From the NCBI RefSeq assembly GCF_025716945.1, contig NZ_JAOVZT010000001.1, positions 638,578 through 702,577 on the forward strand: a DNA stretch of 64,000 nt. The letters run 5' to 3'. Numbering within the stretch: the first letter of the stretch is position 1; every line of letters starts with the position of its first letter. Below, piece after piece: positions 32,805-40,378 of this stretch. This stretch comes from Geodermatophilus sp. YIM 151500 (GTDB lineage Bacteria; Actinomycetota; Actinomycetes; Mycobacteriales; Geodermatophilaceae). The translations under genes were made by a program, and so were the position numbers. The notes below the pieces were generated by a model. It was given only the letters and a program-made list of their open reading frames with translations. It was not told the origin of the DNA and did not search any database.

Positions 32805-33032
32805 TCAGTAGCGGGAGGTGCCGCAGTCGGCGCAGCGCTTGCGGGGCGCCCGCGTCTCACCCCGGCAGTTCGGGCAGCTCCACGTCTCGGCCTCCGGCAC
32901 GGACGCCCGCACACCGGCGCGGCCGCGGTCCAGCGCCGAGGCCCGCCCGGTCCCCGACGTCGGCCCGCCGGCCGCCGTCCGTGCCGGCCCGGGCGCCGGG
33001 TCGCTCCCGGGCACGCTCGTGGTGGTGACCAT
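32805..33032 (-). CDS. Small zinc-ribbon protein, 75 aa
   Basis: A short protein with a disordered Pro/Gly/Ala-rich N-terminal half (SVPGSDPAPGPARTAAGG) and a C-terminal zinc ribbon, WSCPNCRGETRAP...KRCADCGTSRY (two CxxC pairs 11 residues apart). The ATG has GGAGGG upstream. Such ribbons bind zinc and mediate nucleic-acid or protein contacts; the partner is unknown. It stands alone between the rsbQ-like gene and a membrane-protein gene. Confidence 0.75.
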   Translation of the reverse strand: MVTTTSVPGSDPAPGPARTAAGGPTSGTGRASALDRGRAGVRASVPEAETWSCPNCRGETRAPRKRCADCGTSRY

Positions 33033-33211
33033 GATCCCTCCGTCCTGGGCTCGCGGGACCTCGTCGTCCTCCGTCGCACCCGACGGTAGGCAGCGGTCGT
33101 GACGCGCCGGTGTCGCGGAGTTTGCGTCGGCGTGGCCGGTCGTCCCGGGCGCACCAGTGGCACCGCGCCCGGTGCCGTCCTCCGATCCGGCGCGGGGCCG
33201 AGCCGGAGGGC

Positions 33212-33865
33212 TCAGCCGCAGCCGCCGGCGCCGCACGCGCAGCCGGCGCAACCGGCGGGGCGCGCCGGCTCGGGCCCGGCGGCGACGGCCCGGAGGTTCA
33301 CCGCGGCCAGCAGGACCGGGACGGCGAGCACGGCCACGGCCAGCGCGGTGACCACCGTCGCGACGCCGGCGGCCCGGTCCCAGCCCTGGAGGGTCCCCGT
33401 GGCGACGAGCGCGCCGGTGACCAGCACCGACCACACGAGCAGGGCCAGGCCGCCGCGCCGGGGCGTGCCCCGGCGGGTGAGCAGCCCGAGCGCCGCGCCG
33501 AGCAGCAGCACCGGGACGGCGACCAGCAGCACCCGACCGGCCAGCGCCGAGGGCACCAGGGCGACGGCGACCGCGGCGGCGCCGACGACCAGCACGACCC
33601 CGCCCAGCGACCCGGCCGAGCCGGCCAGGTCGGGGACGTCGCCCAGCGAGCCGGACCGGGCGCCGCGCACCAGCAGTGCGCCGCGGACGGCGAGGAACAG
33701 GCCGACCGCGCCGAGCAGCAGCCGCGCACCGCCGCCGTCCCAGACGACCGCGGTGCCCGCGACGGCGAGCATCGCCAGGCCCAGCGCCAGCCACCGCGGC
33801 CAGGTGCGCCGGGCCACGGCGGGGGTCGTCTGCGCGGTCAGGATGCCGGAGGGGGCGGTCGTCAC
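33212..33865 (-). CDS. Multi-pass membrane protein with cysteine-rich C-terminus, 217 aa
   Basis: About six hydrophobic segments (for example WLALGLAMLAVAGTAVVW, LLLGAVGLFLAVRGALLV, VVLVVGAAAVAVALVP, VLLVAVPVLLLGAALGLL, VATVVTALAVAVLAVPVLL). The pairing of short helices recalls DUF308/HdeD-like proteins, but I am not certain. The protein ends in CAGCACGAGGCG, four Cys in twelve residues on the side following the last helix, a possible metal- or redox-active tail. The GTG at 33865 was chosen because upstream codons are low-complexity Gly/Arg/Pro. Confidence 0.7.
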   Translation of the reverse strand: MTTAPSGILTAQTTPAVARRTWPRWLALGLAMLAVAGTAVVWDGGGARLLLGAVGLFLAVRGALLVRGARSGSLGDVPDLAGSAGSLGGVVLVVGAAAVAVALVPSALAGRVLLVAVPVLLLGAALGLLTRRGTPRRGGLALLVWSVLVTGALVATGTLQGWDRAAGVATVVTALAVAVLAVPVLLAAVNLRAVAAGPEPARPAGCAGCACGAGGCG

Positions 33866-34043
33866 GGCTGCCAGTGTCCCCCACCGGCCGGCGGGCCGGA
33901 CGCGCCCGTCCGGGCTCCGGTCGCCCGGTGGCCCGCCCCGCCGCCCGCCTCCTCCGCTGGTCACCGACGCGGATCGACCGGCGGGCCGTCCGGGGCTGTG
34001 CCACGCTCAGGTGTTCCCCCACCGCGGTCGGAAGGAGCGGGTC

Positions 34044-34886
34044 ATGAACGCGCGCAGGACCGCGGGGTCGGCGGCCGGGCAGGCCGCGCACAGCGACGCG
34101 CTGGAGCACCTGGCCCGCGTGGGCCTGATCGCCTACGGCGTGGTGCACCTGCTCGTCGCGTGGCTGGCGCTGCAGCTGGCGTGGGGCGGCGGAGGGGGCG
34201 AACCGGCCGACCAGTCCGGCGCCCTGGCCACGCTCGCGGAGACCCCGGTCGGCGGCCCGCTGCTGTGGGTGGTCGGGCTGGGCCTGGTGGCGCTGGCCGC
34301 GTGGCAGGCCGCCGAGGTCGCCCGCTGGCGGCACGGCTGGTCGGCGTCCGGGGAGGACCGCAAGAAGGCCCTGTGGAAGTCGGGCAAGGCGCTGGCCAAG
34401 GCGGTGGTCTACGGCGCGCTCGGCGTCCTCGCGCTGCGCTTCGCGACCGGCGGCGGGCAGTCCAGCGGCGGGCAGCAGCAGCAGACGGCCGCGGGCGTGC
34501 TCGGCTGGCCGGGCGGGCAGTGGATCGTCGGCGCCGCCGGGCTGGTCGTCATCGGCATCGGCGTCCACCACGTCCACAAGGGCCTGTCCAAGGGCTTCCT
34601 GAAGGAGATCGACACGTCCAGGTCCGACGCGCGGGCCCGGCGGTTGGTCACCCGCGTCGGCCAGGTCGGGTACCCGGGCAAGGGCGTCGCCCTGCTGCTG
34701 GTCGGCGGCCTGGTCGTCTGGGCCGCGGTCACCTACGACCCGCAGAAGGCCGGCGGCCTGGACGCCGCGCTGCGCACCCTCCAGCAGGCCCCGTTCGGCT
34801 GGGCGCTGCTCACCCTCGTCGCGATCGGCATCGCCGCGTTCGGCGTCTTCTGCTTTGCCCGGGCCCGCTACCCGGAGCGGCGGTGA
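34044..34886 (+). CDS. DUF1206 family membrane protein, 280 aa
   Basis: An integral membrane protein with three repeated two-helix modules, as in DUF1206: HLARVGLIAYGVVHLLVAWLAL, then WKSGKALAKAVVYGALGVLALR, then TRVGQVGYPGKGVALLLVGGLV. Between the second and third are a Ser/Gln run and HHVHKGLSKGFLKEID, a characteristic stretch. Function unknown; the family is widespread in actinobacteria and some other groups. The ATG is preceded by GAAGGAG. It is divergent from the Cys-tailed membrane protein gene. Confidence 0.88.
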   Translation: MNARRTAGSAAGQAAHSDALEHLARVGLIAYGVVHLLVAWLALQLAWGGGGGEPADQSGALATLAETPVGGPLLWVVGLGLVALAAWQAAEVARWRHGWSASGEDRKKALWKSGKALAKAVVYGALGVLALRFATGGGQSSGGQQQQTAAGVLGWPGGQWIVGAAGLVVIGIGVHHVHKGLSKGFLKEIDTSRSDARARRLVTRVGQVGYPGKGVALLLVGGLVVWAAVTYDPQKAGGLDAALRTLQQAPFGWALLTLVAIGIAAFGVFCFARARYPERR

Positions 34887-34952
34887 GCCGCCGGGGCGGG
34901 CATCAGGTCCTCCCCACGACCCGACTCCGCGCCCCGGTCCGCTCCGCGCTCG

Positions 34953-36167
34953 TCAGGTGACCCGCTCGAAGACCGCGGCCAGCCCCTGACCCCCGCCGAT
35001 GCACATGGTCTCCAGGCCGTAGCGGGCGCCGCGGCGGTCCATCTCGCGCAGCAGCGTGGCCAGGATGCGCCCGCCGGTGGCGCCGACGGGGTGGCCGAGG
35101 GAGATGCCCGACCCGTTGACGTTGGTACGTGCGAAGTCGGACTCGGTGAACCCCCACTCGCGGGTCACGGCGAGCACCTGGCTGGCGAAGGCCTCGTTCA
35201 GCTCGATCAGGTCGACGTCGGCGAGCTTGAGATCGGCGGCGGCCAGGGCCTTGGCGGTGGCCGGCACCGGGCCGATGCCCATCGTCGCCGGCGGCACGCC
35301 ACCGATGCCCCACGACACCAGCCGGGCGAGCGGGCGGAGGCCGAGCTCGGCGGCCCGGTCCGGGTGCGTGACAACGCAGATCGCGGCCCCGTCGTTCTGG
35401 CCGCTGGCGTTGCCGGCGGTGACGGTGGCCTCCGGGTCGTCGCGGCCCAGGATCGGCCGCAGCCTCGCCAGCGTCTCGACGGACGAGTCGGCACGGATGT
35501 GCTCGTCGCGGTCGACGACCGTGTCGCCCTTCCGGCCGGGAACGGTCACCGGCACGAGCTCCTCGGCGAAGCGGCCGGCGTCGGTGGCCGCGGCGGCCCG
35601 TTGGTGGCTGCGGACGGCGTACTCGTCCTGCTCCTCGCGGCCGATCCGGTACTCGCGGCGCAGGTTCTCGGCGGTCTCCAGCATGCCGCCGGGCACCGGG
35701 TGGTTCTTCCCGCCGGCGGTCACGCGGCCGCGGGCCAGCCCGTCGTGCAGCAGGACGCCGGGGCCGGCCTTCACGCCCCAGCGCATGGCGGTCGAGTAGA
35801 ACGGCGCGTTGCTCATCGACTCGGCGCCGCCGGCGAGGACGACGTCCGACGCCCCCGAGGAGACCTGCATCGCCGCGTACAGCACCGCCTGCAGGCCCGA
35901 GCCGCAGCGCCGGTCGATCTGGATGCCGGTCGCGGTCACCGGCAGCCCGGCGTCGAGGGCGGCGACGCGCCCGATCGCCGGCGCATCCATCGTCGGGTAG
36001 CAGTGGCCGAGGACGACGTCGTCGACCGACTCCGGCGGCAGTCCGGTGCGCTCGAGCAGCGCCCGGATCACGGTGCTGGCGAGGTCGACGGCCGGCACGT
36101 CGCGCAGCGACCCGCCGAAGCCGCCCACCGGTGTCCGCAACGGTTCGCAGATGACGGCATCGCGCAC
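34953..36167 (-). CDS. Acetyl-CoA acetyltransferase / thiolase, 404 aa
   Basis: A thiolase acting in beta-oxidation (cleaving 3-ketoacyl-CoA) or in acetoacetyl-CoA formation. The nucleophile Cys88 is in DRRCGSGLQAVLYAA; the other catalytic groups are in NVNGSGISLGHPVGATG (His) and ETMCIGGGQGLAAV (Cys). LIELNEAFASQVLAV and GNASGQNDGAA are also diagnostic. The GTG follows AGGGGG and begins exactly at the conserved RDAVICEPLRTPVG. It could complete the pathway begun by the acyl-CoA dehydrogenase pairs, though it is separately transcribed. Confidence 0.94.
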   Translation of the reverse strand: MRDAVICEPLRTPVGGFGGSLRDVPAVDLASTVIRALLERTGLPPESVDDVVLGHCYPTMDAPAIGRVAALDAGLPVTATGIQIDRRCGSGLQAVLYAAMQVSSGASDVVLAGGAESMSNAPFYSTAMRWGVKAGPGVLLHDGLARGRVTAGGKNHPVPGGMLETAENLRREYRIGREEQDEYAVRSHQRAAAATDAGRFAEELVPVTVPGRKGDTVVDRDEHIRADSSVETLARLRPILGRDDPEATVTAGNASGQNDGAAICVVTHPDRAAELGLRPLARLVSWGIGGVPPATMGIGPVPATAKALAAADLKLADVDLIELNEAFASQVLAVTREWGFTESDFARTNVNGSGISLGHPVGATGGRILATLLREMDRRGARYGLETMCIGGGQGLAAVFERVT

Positions 36168-36208
36168 GGGAACCCCCTGGTCGACCGGCAGTGTGTGCCC
36201 AGTCTGCC

Positions 36209-36229
36209 CCCGCGGCCGGGGGCCGCGGG
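36209..36229 (-). terminator. Hairpin downstream of the STAS gene
   Basis: A 9-bp stem CCCGCGGCC/GGCCGCGGG with a GGG loop lies just after the STAS stop codon and 40 bp before the thiolase start on the same strand. It probably terminates the STAS transcript. Confidence 0.55.
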
Positions 36230-36244
36230 AAGGGGGTCGGTCGG

Positions 36245-36613
36245 TCAGGCGGCGCTGCCGGTGCCCGGCTCCACCTGGACGACGCCGAGGAGCTCCCACA
36301 GCCCGGTGATCTGCAGCGGCCGGATCACCGCGCGCGAGGAGGCCAGCACGCGCAGCCGGACGTCGTCGCGCGCGGCCCGACGGTGCGCCGCGGCCAGCGC
36401 GGAGAGGCCCGCGGAGTCGAGGAAGGTCACCAGGTCGAGGTCGACGGTCACCTCGCGGGCGCCACCGTCGAGCACGGTGTCGAGGTGGCGACGCAGCAGC
36501 GGGGCCGAGGAGGAGTCGATCTCCCCCATGGCGGTGACCCGGACCTGCGCCGCGGATCCGGAGACGGTCACGGAGACGAGGTCGCTGGTGGGGTCGATGG
36601 AGGTTGCGGTCAC
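36245..36613 (-). CDS. STAS-domain anti-sigma factor antagonist (RsbV/SpoIIAA-like), 122 aa
   Basis: Binds an anti-sigma kinase when unphosphorylated and releases a sigma factor. The STAS fold is clear: VRVTAMGEIDSSSAPLLRRH, then the phospho-acceptor motif VTFLDSAGLSALAAAH (Ser in DSAG), then LRVLASSRAVIRPLQITGL. The length is usual. The GTG start follows GAGAGGTG. Four kb away lies an RsbP-like phosphatase that would act on this type of protein, but the direct pairing is only an inference. No anti-sigma kinase or sigma factor gene is in the window. Confidence 0.9.
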   Translation of the reverse strand: MTATSIDPTSDLVSVTVSGSAAQVRVTAMGEIDSSSAPLLRRHLDTVLDGGAREVTVDLDLVTFLDSAGLSALAAAHRRAARDDVRLRVLASSRAVIRPLQITGLWELLGVVQVEPGTGSAA

Positions 36614-36720
36614 GGGTGCACCTCTCAGTAGTGGTGCCTGCCGGTCGGGGCCGACGGTGGACCTCGGACGCTCGAGGCACCAGCCCGAGCGAGGCGGCTC
36701 GTGTGTTCAACCGCATCCCG

Positions 36721-36732
36721 GACCCTAGGGTC
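36721..36732. promoter_or_regulatory. 12-bp palindrome upstream of the STAS gene
   Basis: GACCCTAGGGTC is a perfect palindrome in the 226-bp gap between the divergent STAS gene (start 36613, minus) and a small membrane-protein gene (start 36840, plus). It is a candidate operator. Confidence 0.35.
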
Positions 36733-36839
36733 GGAAGCCCCTGTTTGGCAAGGGAGCGCAAGATAGTTGTGCCCCACCAGTCACAGGTGCTTCGCGGCGG
36801 CTCGCGGCGGCTCGCATCCCGGCGCGGATACTGCTAGGC

Positions 36840-37148
36840 GTGCCGACCGCTCCCGCCTCCCGCAGGACGACCGTGCTCGTCGTCGCCGCGTGCGCGGCCG
36901 GCGCGGTCCTCGCGTTCCTGCTGCTCGACCCCGTGCTCGCCGCGGCCCTGACCATCGGCGGCACGACGCTGGCCCTGGTCGCCCTGCTGGCCCGCGACTG
37001 GGACCGGCACCCCGACTTCGAGCAACGCGAGCTCGCCCGCGCCCGCCGCCGGGCGGTGAAGCGCGAGCGCACCACGGAGGCCCGGGCCCGCGACCGCGCC
37101 CGGTGGGAGGCGTACCAGGCGAAGAAGGCCGGCCGCCGCCCGGGGTGA
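36840..37148 (+). CDS. Small membrane protein, 102 aa
   Basis: Two adjacent hydrophobic helices (VLVVAACAAGAVLAFLLLD and AAALTIGGTTLALVALLA) are followed by a highly charged, Arg/Glu-rich cytoplasmic tail with coiled-coil potential (RELARARRRAVKRERTTEAR). No family recognised. The GTG start lacks a normal ribosome-binding site but has GATACT seven bases before it, so the mRNA may be leaderless. It converges on the sacsin-like gene. Confidence 0.68.
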   Translation: MPTAPASRRTTVLVVAACAAGAVLAFLLLDPVLAAALTIGGTTLALVALLARDWDRHPDFEQRELARARRRAVKRERTTEARARDRARWEAYQAKKAGRRPG

Positions 37149-37151
37149 CCG

Positions 37152-37190
37152 CCGTCCGCGTGCCCGGCCGTCGTGCCCCGCACCGGACGG
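37152..37190. terminator. Imperfect hairpin between convergent genes
   Basis: CCGTCC (37152-37157) pairs with GGACGG (37185-37190), and inner GTGC/GCAC pairs extend the stem with mismatches. It fills the 45-bp gap between the small membrane-protein gene and the sacsin-like gene. A weaker terminator candidate than others here. Confidence 0.4.
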
Positions 37191-37193
37191 TGA

Positions 37194-40100
37194 TCACCCC
37201 CGGGAACCGCCACCGAGGCTGTCGTCGGCAGCCAGCTCGTCGGCCCGTTCGGGGCAGGCGAACGCTTCGGCGAGCGCCTGGCGCCTCCCCCACGCCCCGC
37301 ACCGCCAGGCCAGCGCCCGGCCCAGCGCCGCCGGGCTGCCGTCGACGTGGTCGACGCCGTCCTCCGGCCACCAGGCCACCGCGCGGCCGCCCACGGTCAG
37401 CCGCTCGTGCACCGCGACGCCACCACCGAGCGCACCGCCGCCCTGCGCACTCCTGCCCCGCGCACCCCCGCCGGGCGCCCCGTCGTCCAGGGCGGGGCGG
37501 CCGAGCCGGGCGGCGGCCAGGCCAGCACCGGGCAGCGCGCTCCACGCCAGCCGCCGCGCCGGGCTGCTCGTCACCGACGCGCGCACCACCTCCGAGGCCA
37601 GCGGCAGGTCGAGCAGGTCGGCCACCGGTCCAGGGGCGCCGCCGGAGGGCACGAGCGGCGCATCGACCAGTGGCTGCAACCACGGTGCGTCGAGCACGAC
37701 GGCGTCGCCGACCACCCGGTCGGGGCCGACCCGGACCCGCGCGGGCGGGTCGACCGCGACCCCGTCCAGCGCCGCGGCCAGCCGGGCGTGCACCTCGCGC
37801 AGCACGTCGGGACGCACCGTGCGGGCGGGGTCGCCGAGCCGCCGCAGCAGGTCCAGCGCGCCGTCCACGTCGCCCAGCACGTCGGCCACCGAGGCCGGCG
37901 GCGCGAGCAGCTCCAGCAGGTCGGGCGGCAGGTCGGCCGGCTCGTACAGTCCCTGCAACTCGGCGCCGTCGGGGTGCCGGAGGCGGTCGGGCCGCCGTCC
38001 CGCGAGCACCGGGCGGGTCCGCAGCCACCAGCGCAGGTACGACGGCGCCGTGACCGGCCCGAGCCGGACGTCGTCCCGGGTCACCGGCGGCAGCGCCGCC
38101 AGCAGCGGCAGCGCGGCCGCCCAGTCGGTGACCAGCTCCAGGTCGCGGACGGCGGTCACCTCCGGCCACGCCGGCGCAGGTTCCCCCGGCGGCAGCCGGT
38201 CGAGGACGGCGTCGACCCACTCCTCGACGGCGTCGACGTCGAGGTCGTCCGGGTCCTCGGCGCGGACGACGGCGAAGGTGTCGAGCACGCCGACCGCCCG
38301 CAGCACCGCCGGGTCGGCGCCGGCGGCGACGTCCGGGTCGAGCGTGCCCAGCGCGTCCCCGGCGACCGCGCCGGCCAGCGGGGAGCCGGGCAGCACCAGC
38401 TCCCCCGCCGGCGCCCAGCCGCCGTCGGCGTCGGGCAGCGCGAGCTCGGCCAGCCAGGGCAGCTCGCCGGGGCGGACGCCGGCCGCCGCCACAAGCGCCA
38501 GCACGGCCCCGGCCAGCTCCTCGGGGTCCTCGCCGTCGACCTCGTCGAGGGCGTCGAGCGAGCCCTCGACCGCGGCCCGCACCGCCGGGTCGGCGAGCAC
38601 CCCCGCCGCGGTGGCGGGCTGCGCGCCCAGGCGCTCGAGCACCCGCCGCGCCGCGGGCGACCCGGCGGCCCCGGGCGCGGCCAGCCGCAGCCGCAGCGGT
38701 CCGAGCCGGTCGACCGGCAGCGCGGGATCGGGCAGCAGCACGCCCGCCGGGGCGTGCGCGGTGCGCCCGTCGGCCAGCGGCACCGGGAGCGCGGCCAGCT
38801 CGTCGCGGTCGGCGCCGTCCAGCGCGGCGTACAGCCGAGCCCACCACGCCGGCGGGCGGGCGACGCCGCGCACCGCCTCCACCACGTCGGCCAGGCGGAG
38901 CCGCCGCACGCCGAGGGCGGCCAGGGCGGGCAGACCGGACGGCGCCGACCAGCCGGCCGGCAGCAGACCGGGCAGCACGTCGGCCAGCGCCGCGACCCGC
39001 TCGTCGGTGGCGTCGTCGAGCGCCGCCGCCCGCTCCGGACGCAGCCGGTGGCCGTCCCGCTCGCCGGGCAGCCACGCCGTGCCGCGCAGCCGGTCGAGCA
39101 CCGCCGTCCCCAGCGCGGCGTCGAGCTCGGCGCCGGCCAGGCCGACCCGGGGCACCAGCGCGAGCACCCCCGGATCGGCCGGCAGCGCCGTGAGCAGGTC
39201 GGCGTAGGCGTCCGCGGCCGCCGCGACCAGCGCGTCGGTGACCGGGCCGGGCAGCACGTGCCGCCGGTCGGGGCCGAGCGGGAAGGGCGCGATCAGCCGC
39301 ACGGGCAGCGACAGCGGCTCGTCGCTCGGCGTGGGGGCGTGCACGAGCTGGCGCAGCGGCAGCGGTCGAGGGCGGCCGTCGTCGTCCAGCGGCACGGCGC
39401 AGGTGACCGTCCAGCCGCGGCGGGCGCGTTCCTCGACCGGCCGGTCGGCCAGCAGCGCGGGGTCCAGCTCGCCGGTGCGCCGCACCACCTGCCAGCGCGT
39501 CGTCGTCGCGCCGTCGGTGATCCCCGCGACCGCGGCCGCGCCCGGCCCGCCGGCGGGCGCCGGGGCGTCCACCGACAGGGTGCGGACGGCGCCGTCGCGG
39601 ACCACCTCGACCGCGCCGAGCCCGGGCAGCGCGAGCAGCAGCTCGGCCGGCAGCTCGTCGAGCGCCGCGACCACCGCGGACCGGGAGCCCGAGCGCAGCG
39701 GCAGCACCACCTCGGTCGCGAAACCCTCCGGCGGGGCGCCGTCCGCGGGCCACGGCAGCCGCAGCACCGGCACCGCCCCGTCCCGGCGGGCCAGCTCGTC
39801 GGCCAGCGACGGCACCACCGCCACCTCCGCCCGCGTGCCCGCGGCGCTGAACCGGACCCCGCCCGAGGTGGAGATCAGCGCCGGCTCGTCGCTGACCGCG
39901 AGCACCGCGGCGAAGCCGACCCCGAACCGGCCGACGCCGCCGGGCTCGTCGCGCTTGGCCGAGGCCCGCAGCGTGGCCAGCGCCTGCACGCCGTCGGCGT
40001 CCAGCGGGGCTCCGGTGTTGGCCGCCCGCAGCACCTCGCCGGCCAGCTCGAGCCGCAGCCGCCCGGGCGTGCCCGCGCGCAGCGCGGCGTCGGCCGCGTT

Positions 40101-40268
40101 CTGCGCCAGTTCCACCAGCAACCGGTCGCGGTAGCCACCGCGGACCAGGTCCTCCTCGGCGTTGGCGTCCTCGCGGAAGCGGGCCGGCGAGGCGGCCCAC
40201 GCGGCCAGCACGCGGGCGCGGATCGCCGCGGTGTCGAAGGGGTCGGCGGCGGTCACGCGCGCCAGCAT
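37194..40268 (-). CDS. Sacsin N-terminal-like GHKL ATPase, ~1024 aa
   Basis: A large protein with an Hsp90-like ATP-binding domain at the N-terminus. RDRLLVELAQNAADAALRAG is the N-box (Glu, Asn), LRAANTGAPLDADGVQAL follows at the G1 position, and EPGGVGRFGVGFAAVLAVSD is the G2 region. The rest (residues ~230-1020) is Asp/Leu/Ala-rich, without motifs I recognise. Such sacsin-type proteins are large in actinobacteria, probably chaperone-like, and poorly characterised. The start is uncertain: ATG 40268, GTG 40256 (VTAADPFDTAAIRARVLAAW) or 40310. It is divergent from the aldehyde dehydrogenase gene. Confidence 0.82.
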   Translation of the reverse strand: MLARVTAADPFDTAAIRARVLAAWAASPARFREDANAEEDLVRGGYRDRLLVELAQNAADAALRAGTPGRLRLELAGEVLRAANTGAPLDADGVQALATLRASAKRDEPGGVGRFGVGFAAVLAVSDEPALISTSGGVRFSAAGTRAEVAVVPSLADELARRDGAVPVLRLPWPADGAPPEGFATEVVLPLRSGSRSAVVAALDELPAELLLALPGLGAVEVVRDGAVRTLSVDAPAPAGGPGAAAVAGITDGATTTRWQVVRRTGELDPALLADRPVEERARRGWTVTCAVPLDDDGRPRPLPLRQLVHAPTPSDEPLSLPVRLIAPFPLGPDRRHVLPGPVTDALVAAAADAYADLLTALPADPGVLALVPRVGLAGAELDAALGTAVLDRLRGTAWLPGERDGHRLRPERAAALDDATDERVAALADVLPGLLPAGWSAPSGLPALAALGVRRLRLADVVEAVRGVARPPAWWARLYAALDGADRDELAALPVPLADGRTAHAPAGVLLPDPALPVDRLGPLRLRLAAPGAAGSPAARRVLERLGAQPATAAGVLADPAVRAAVEGSLDALDEVDGEDPEELAGAVLALVAAAGVRPGELPWLAELALPDADGGWAPAGELVLPGSPLAGAVAGDALGTLDPDVAAGADPAVLRAVGVLDTFAVVRAEDPDDLDVDAVEEWVDAVLDRLPPGEPAPAWPEVTAVRDLELVTDWAAALPLLAALPPVTRDDVRLGPVTAPSYLRWWLRTRPVLAGRRPDRLRHPDGAELQGLYEPADLPPDLLELLAPPASVADVLGDVDGALDLLRRLGDPARTVRPDVLREVHARLAAALDGVAVDPPARVRVGPDRVVGDAVVLDAPWLQPLVDAPLVPSGGAPGPVADLLDLPLASEVVRASVTSSPARRLAWSALPGAGLAAARLGRPALDDGAPGGGARGRSAQGGGALGGGVAVHERLTVGGRAVAWWPEDGVDHVDGSPAALGRALAWRCGAWGRRQALAEAFACPERADELAADDSLGGGSRG

Positions 40269-40366
40269 GGCAGCGCGGACGACGGCGTCCGCGGAGGGCG
40301 GGCGGACCACCGGCGGGCGGATCGGCGGGGTCCGGCTCGGCCCGCCGACGGTCCGCTACGCGCCGG

Positions 40367-40372
40367 TAACCT
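40367..40372 (+). promoter_or_regulatory. -10 box for a probable leaderless aldehyde dehydrogenase transcript
   Basis: TAACCT (TANNNT form) ends six bases before the ATG at 40379, and no Shine-Dalgarno sequence precedes the gene. This fits leaderless transcription. Confidence 0.5.
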
Positions 40373-40378
40373 CGCGTC

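Noticed and set aside
29645..33163. 1172-codon version of the phosphatase including the hydrolase region
   Set aside because: The upstream part is another frame of the RsbQ-like gene; the ATG at 31888 overlaps its stop and starts right before the PAS domain.
37194..40268. Anti-phage system built on the sacsin-like ATPase
   Set aside because: No nuclease, methylase or other defence gene is adjacent; the neighbours are metabolic.
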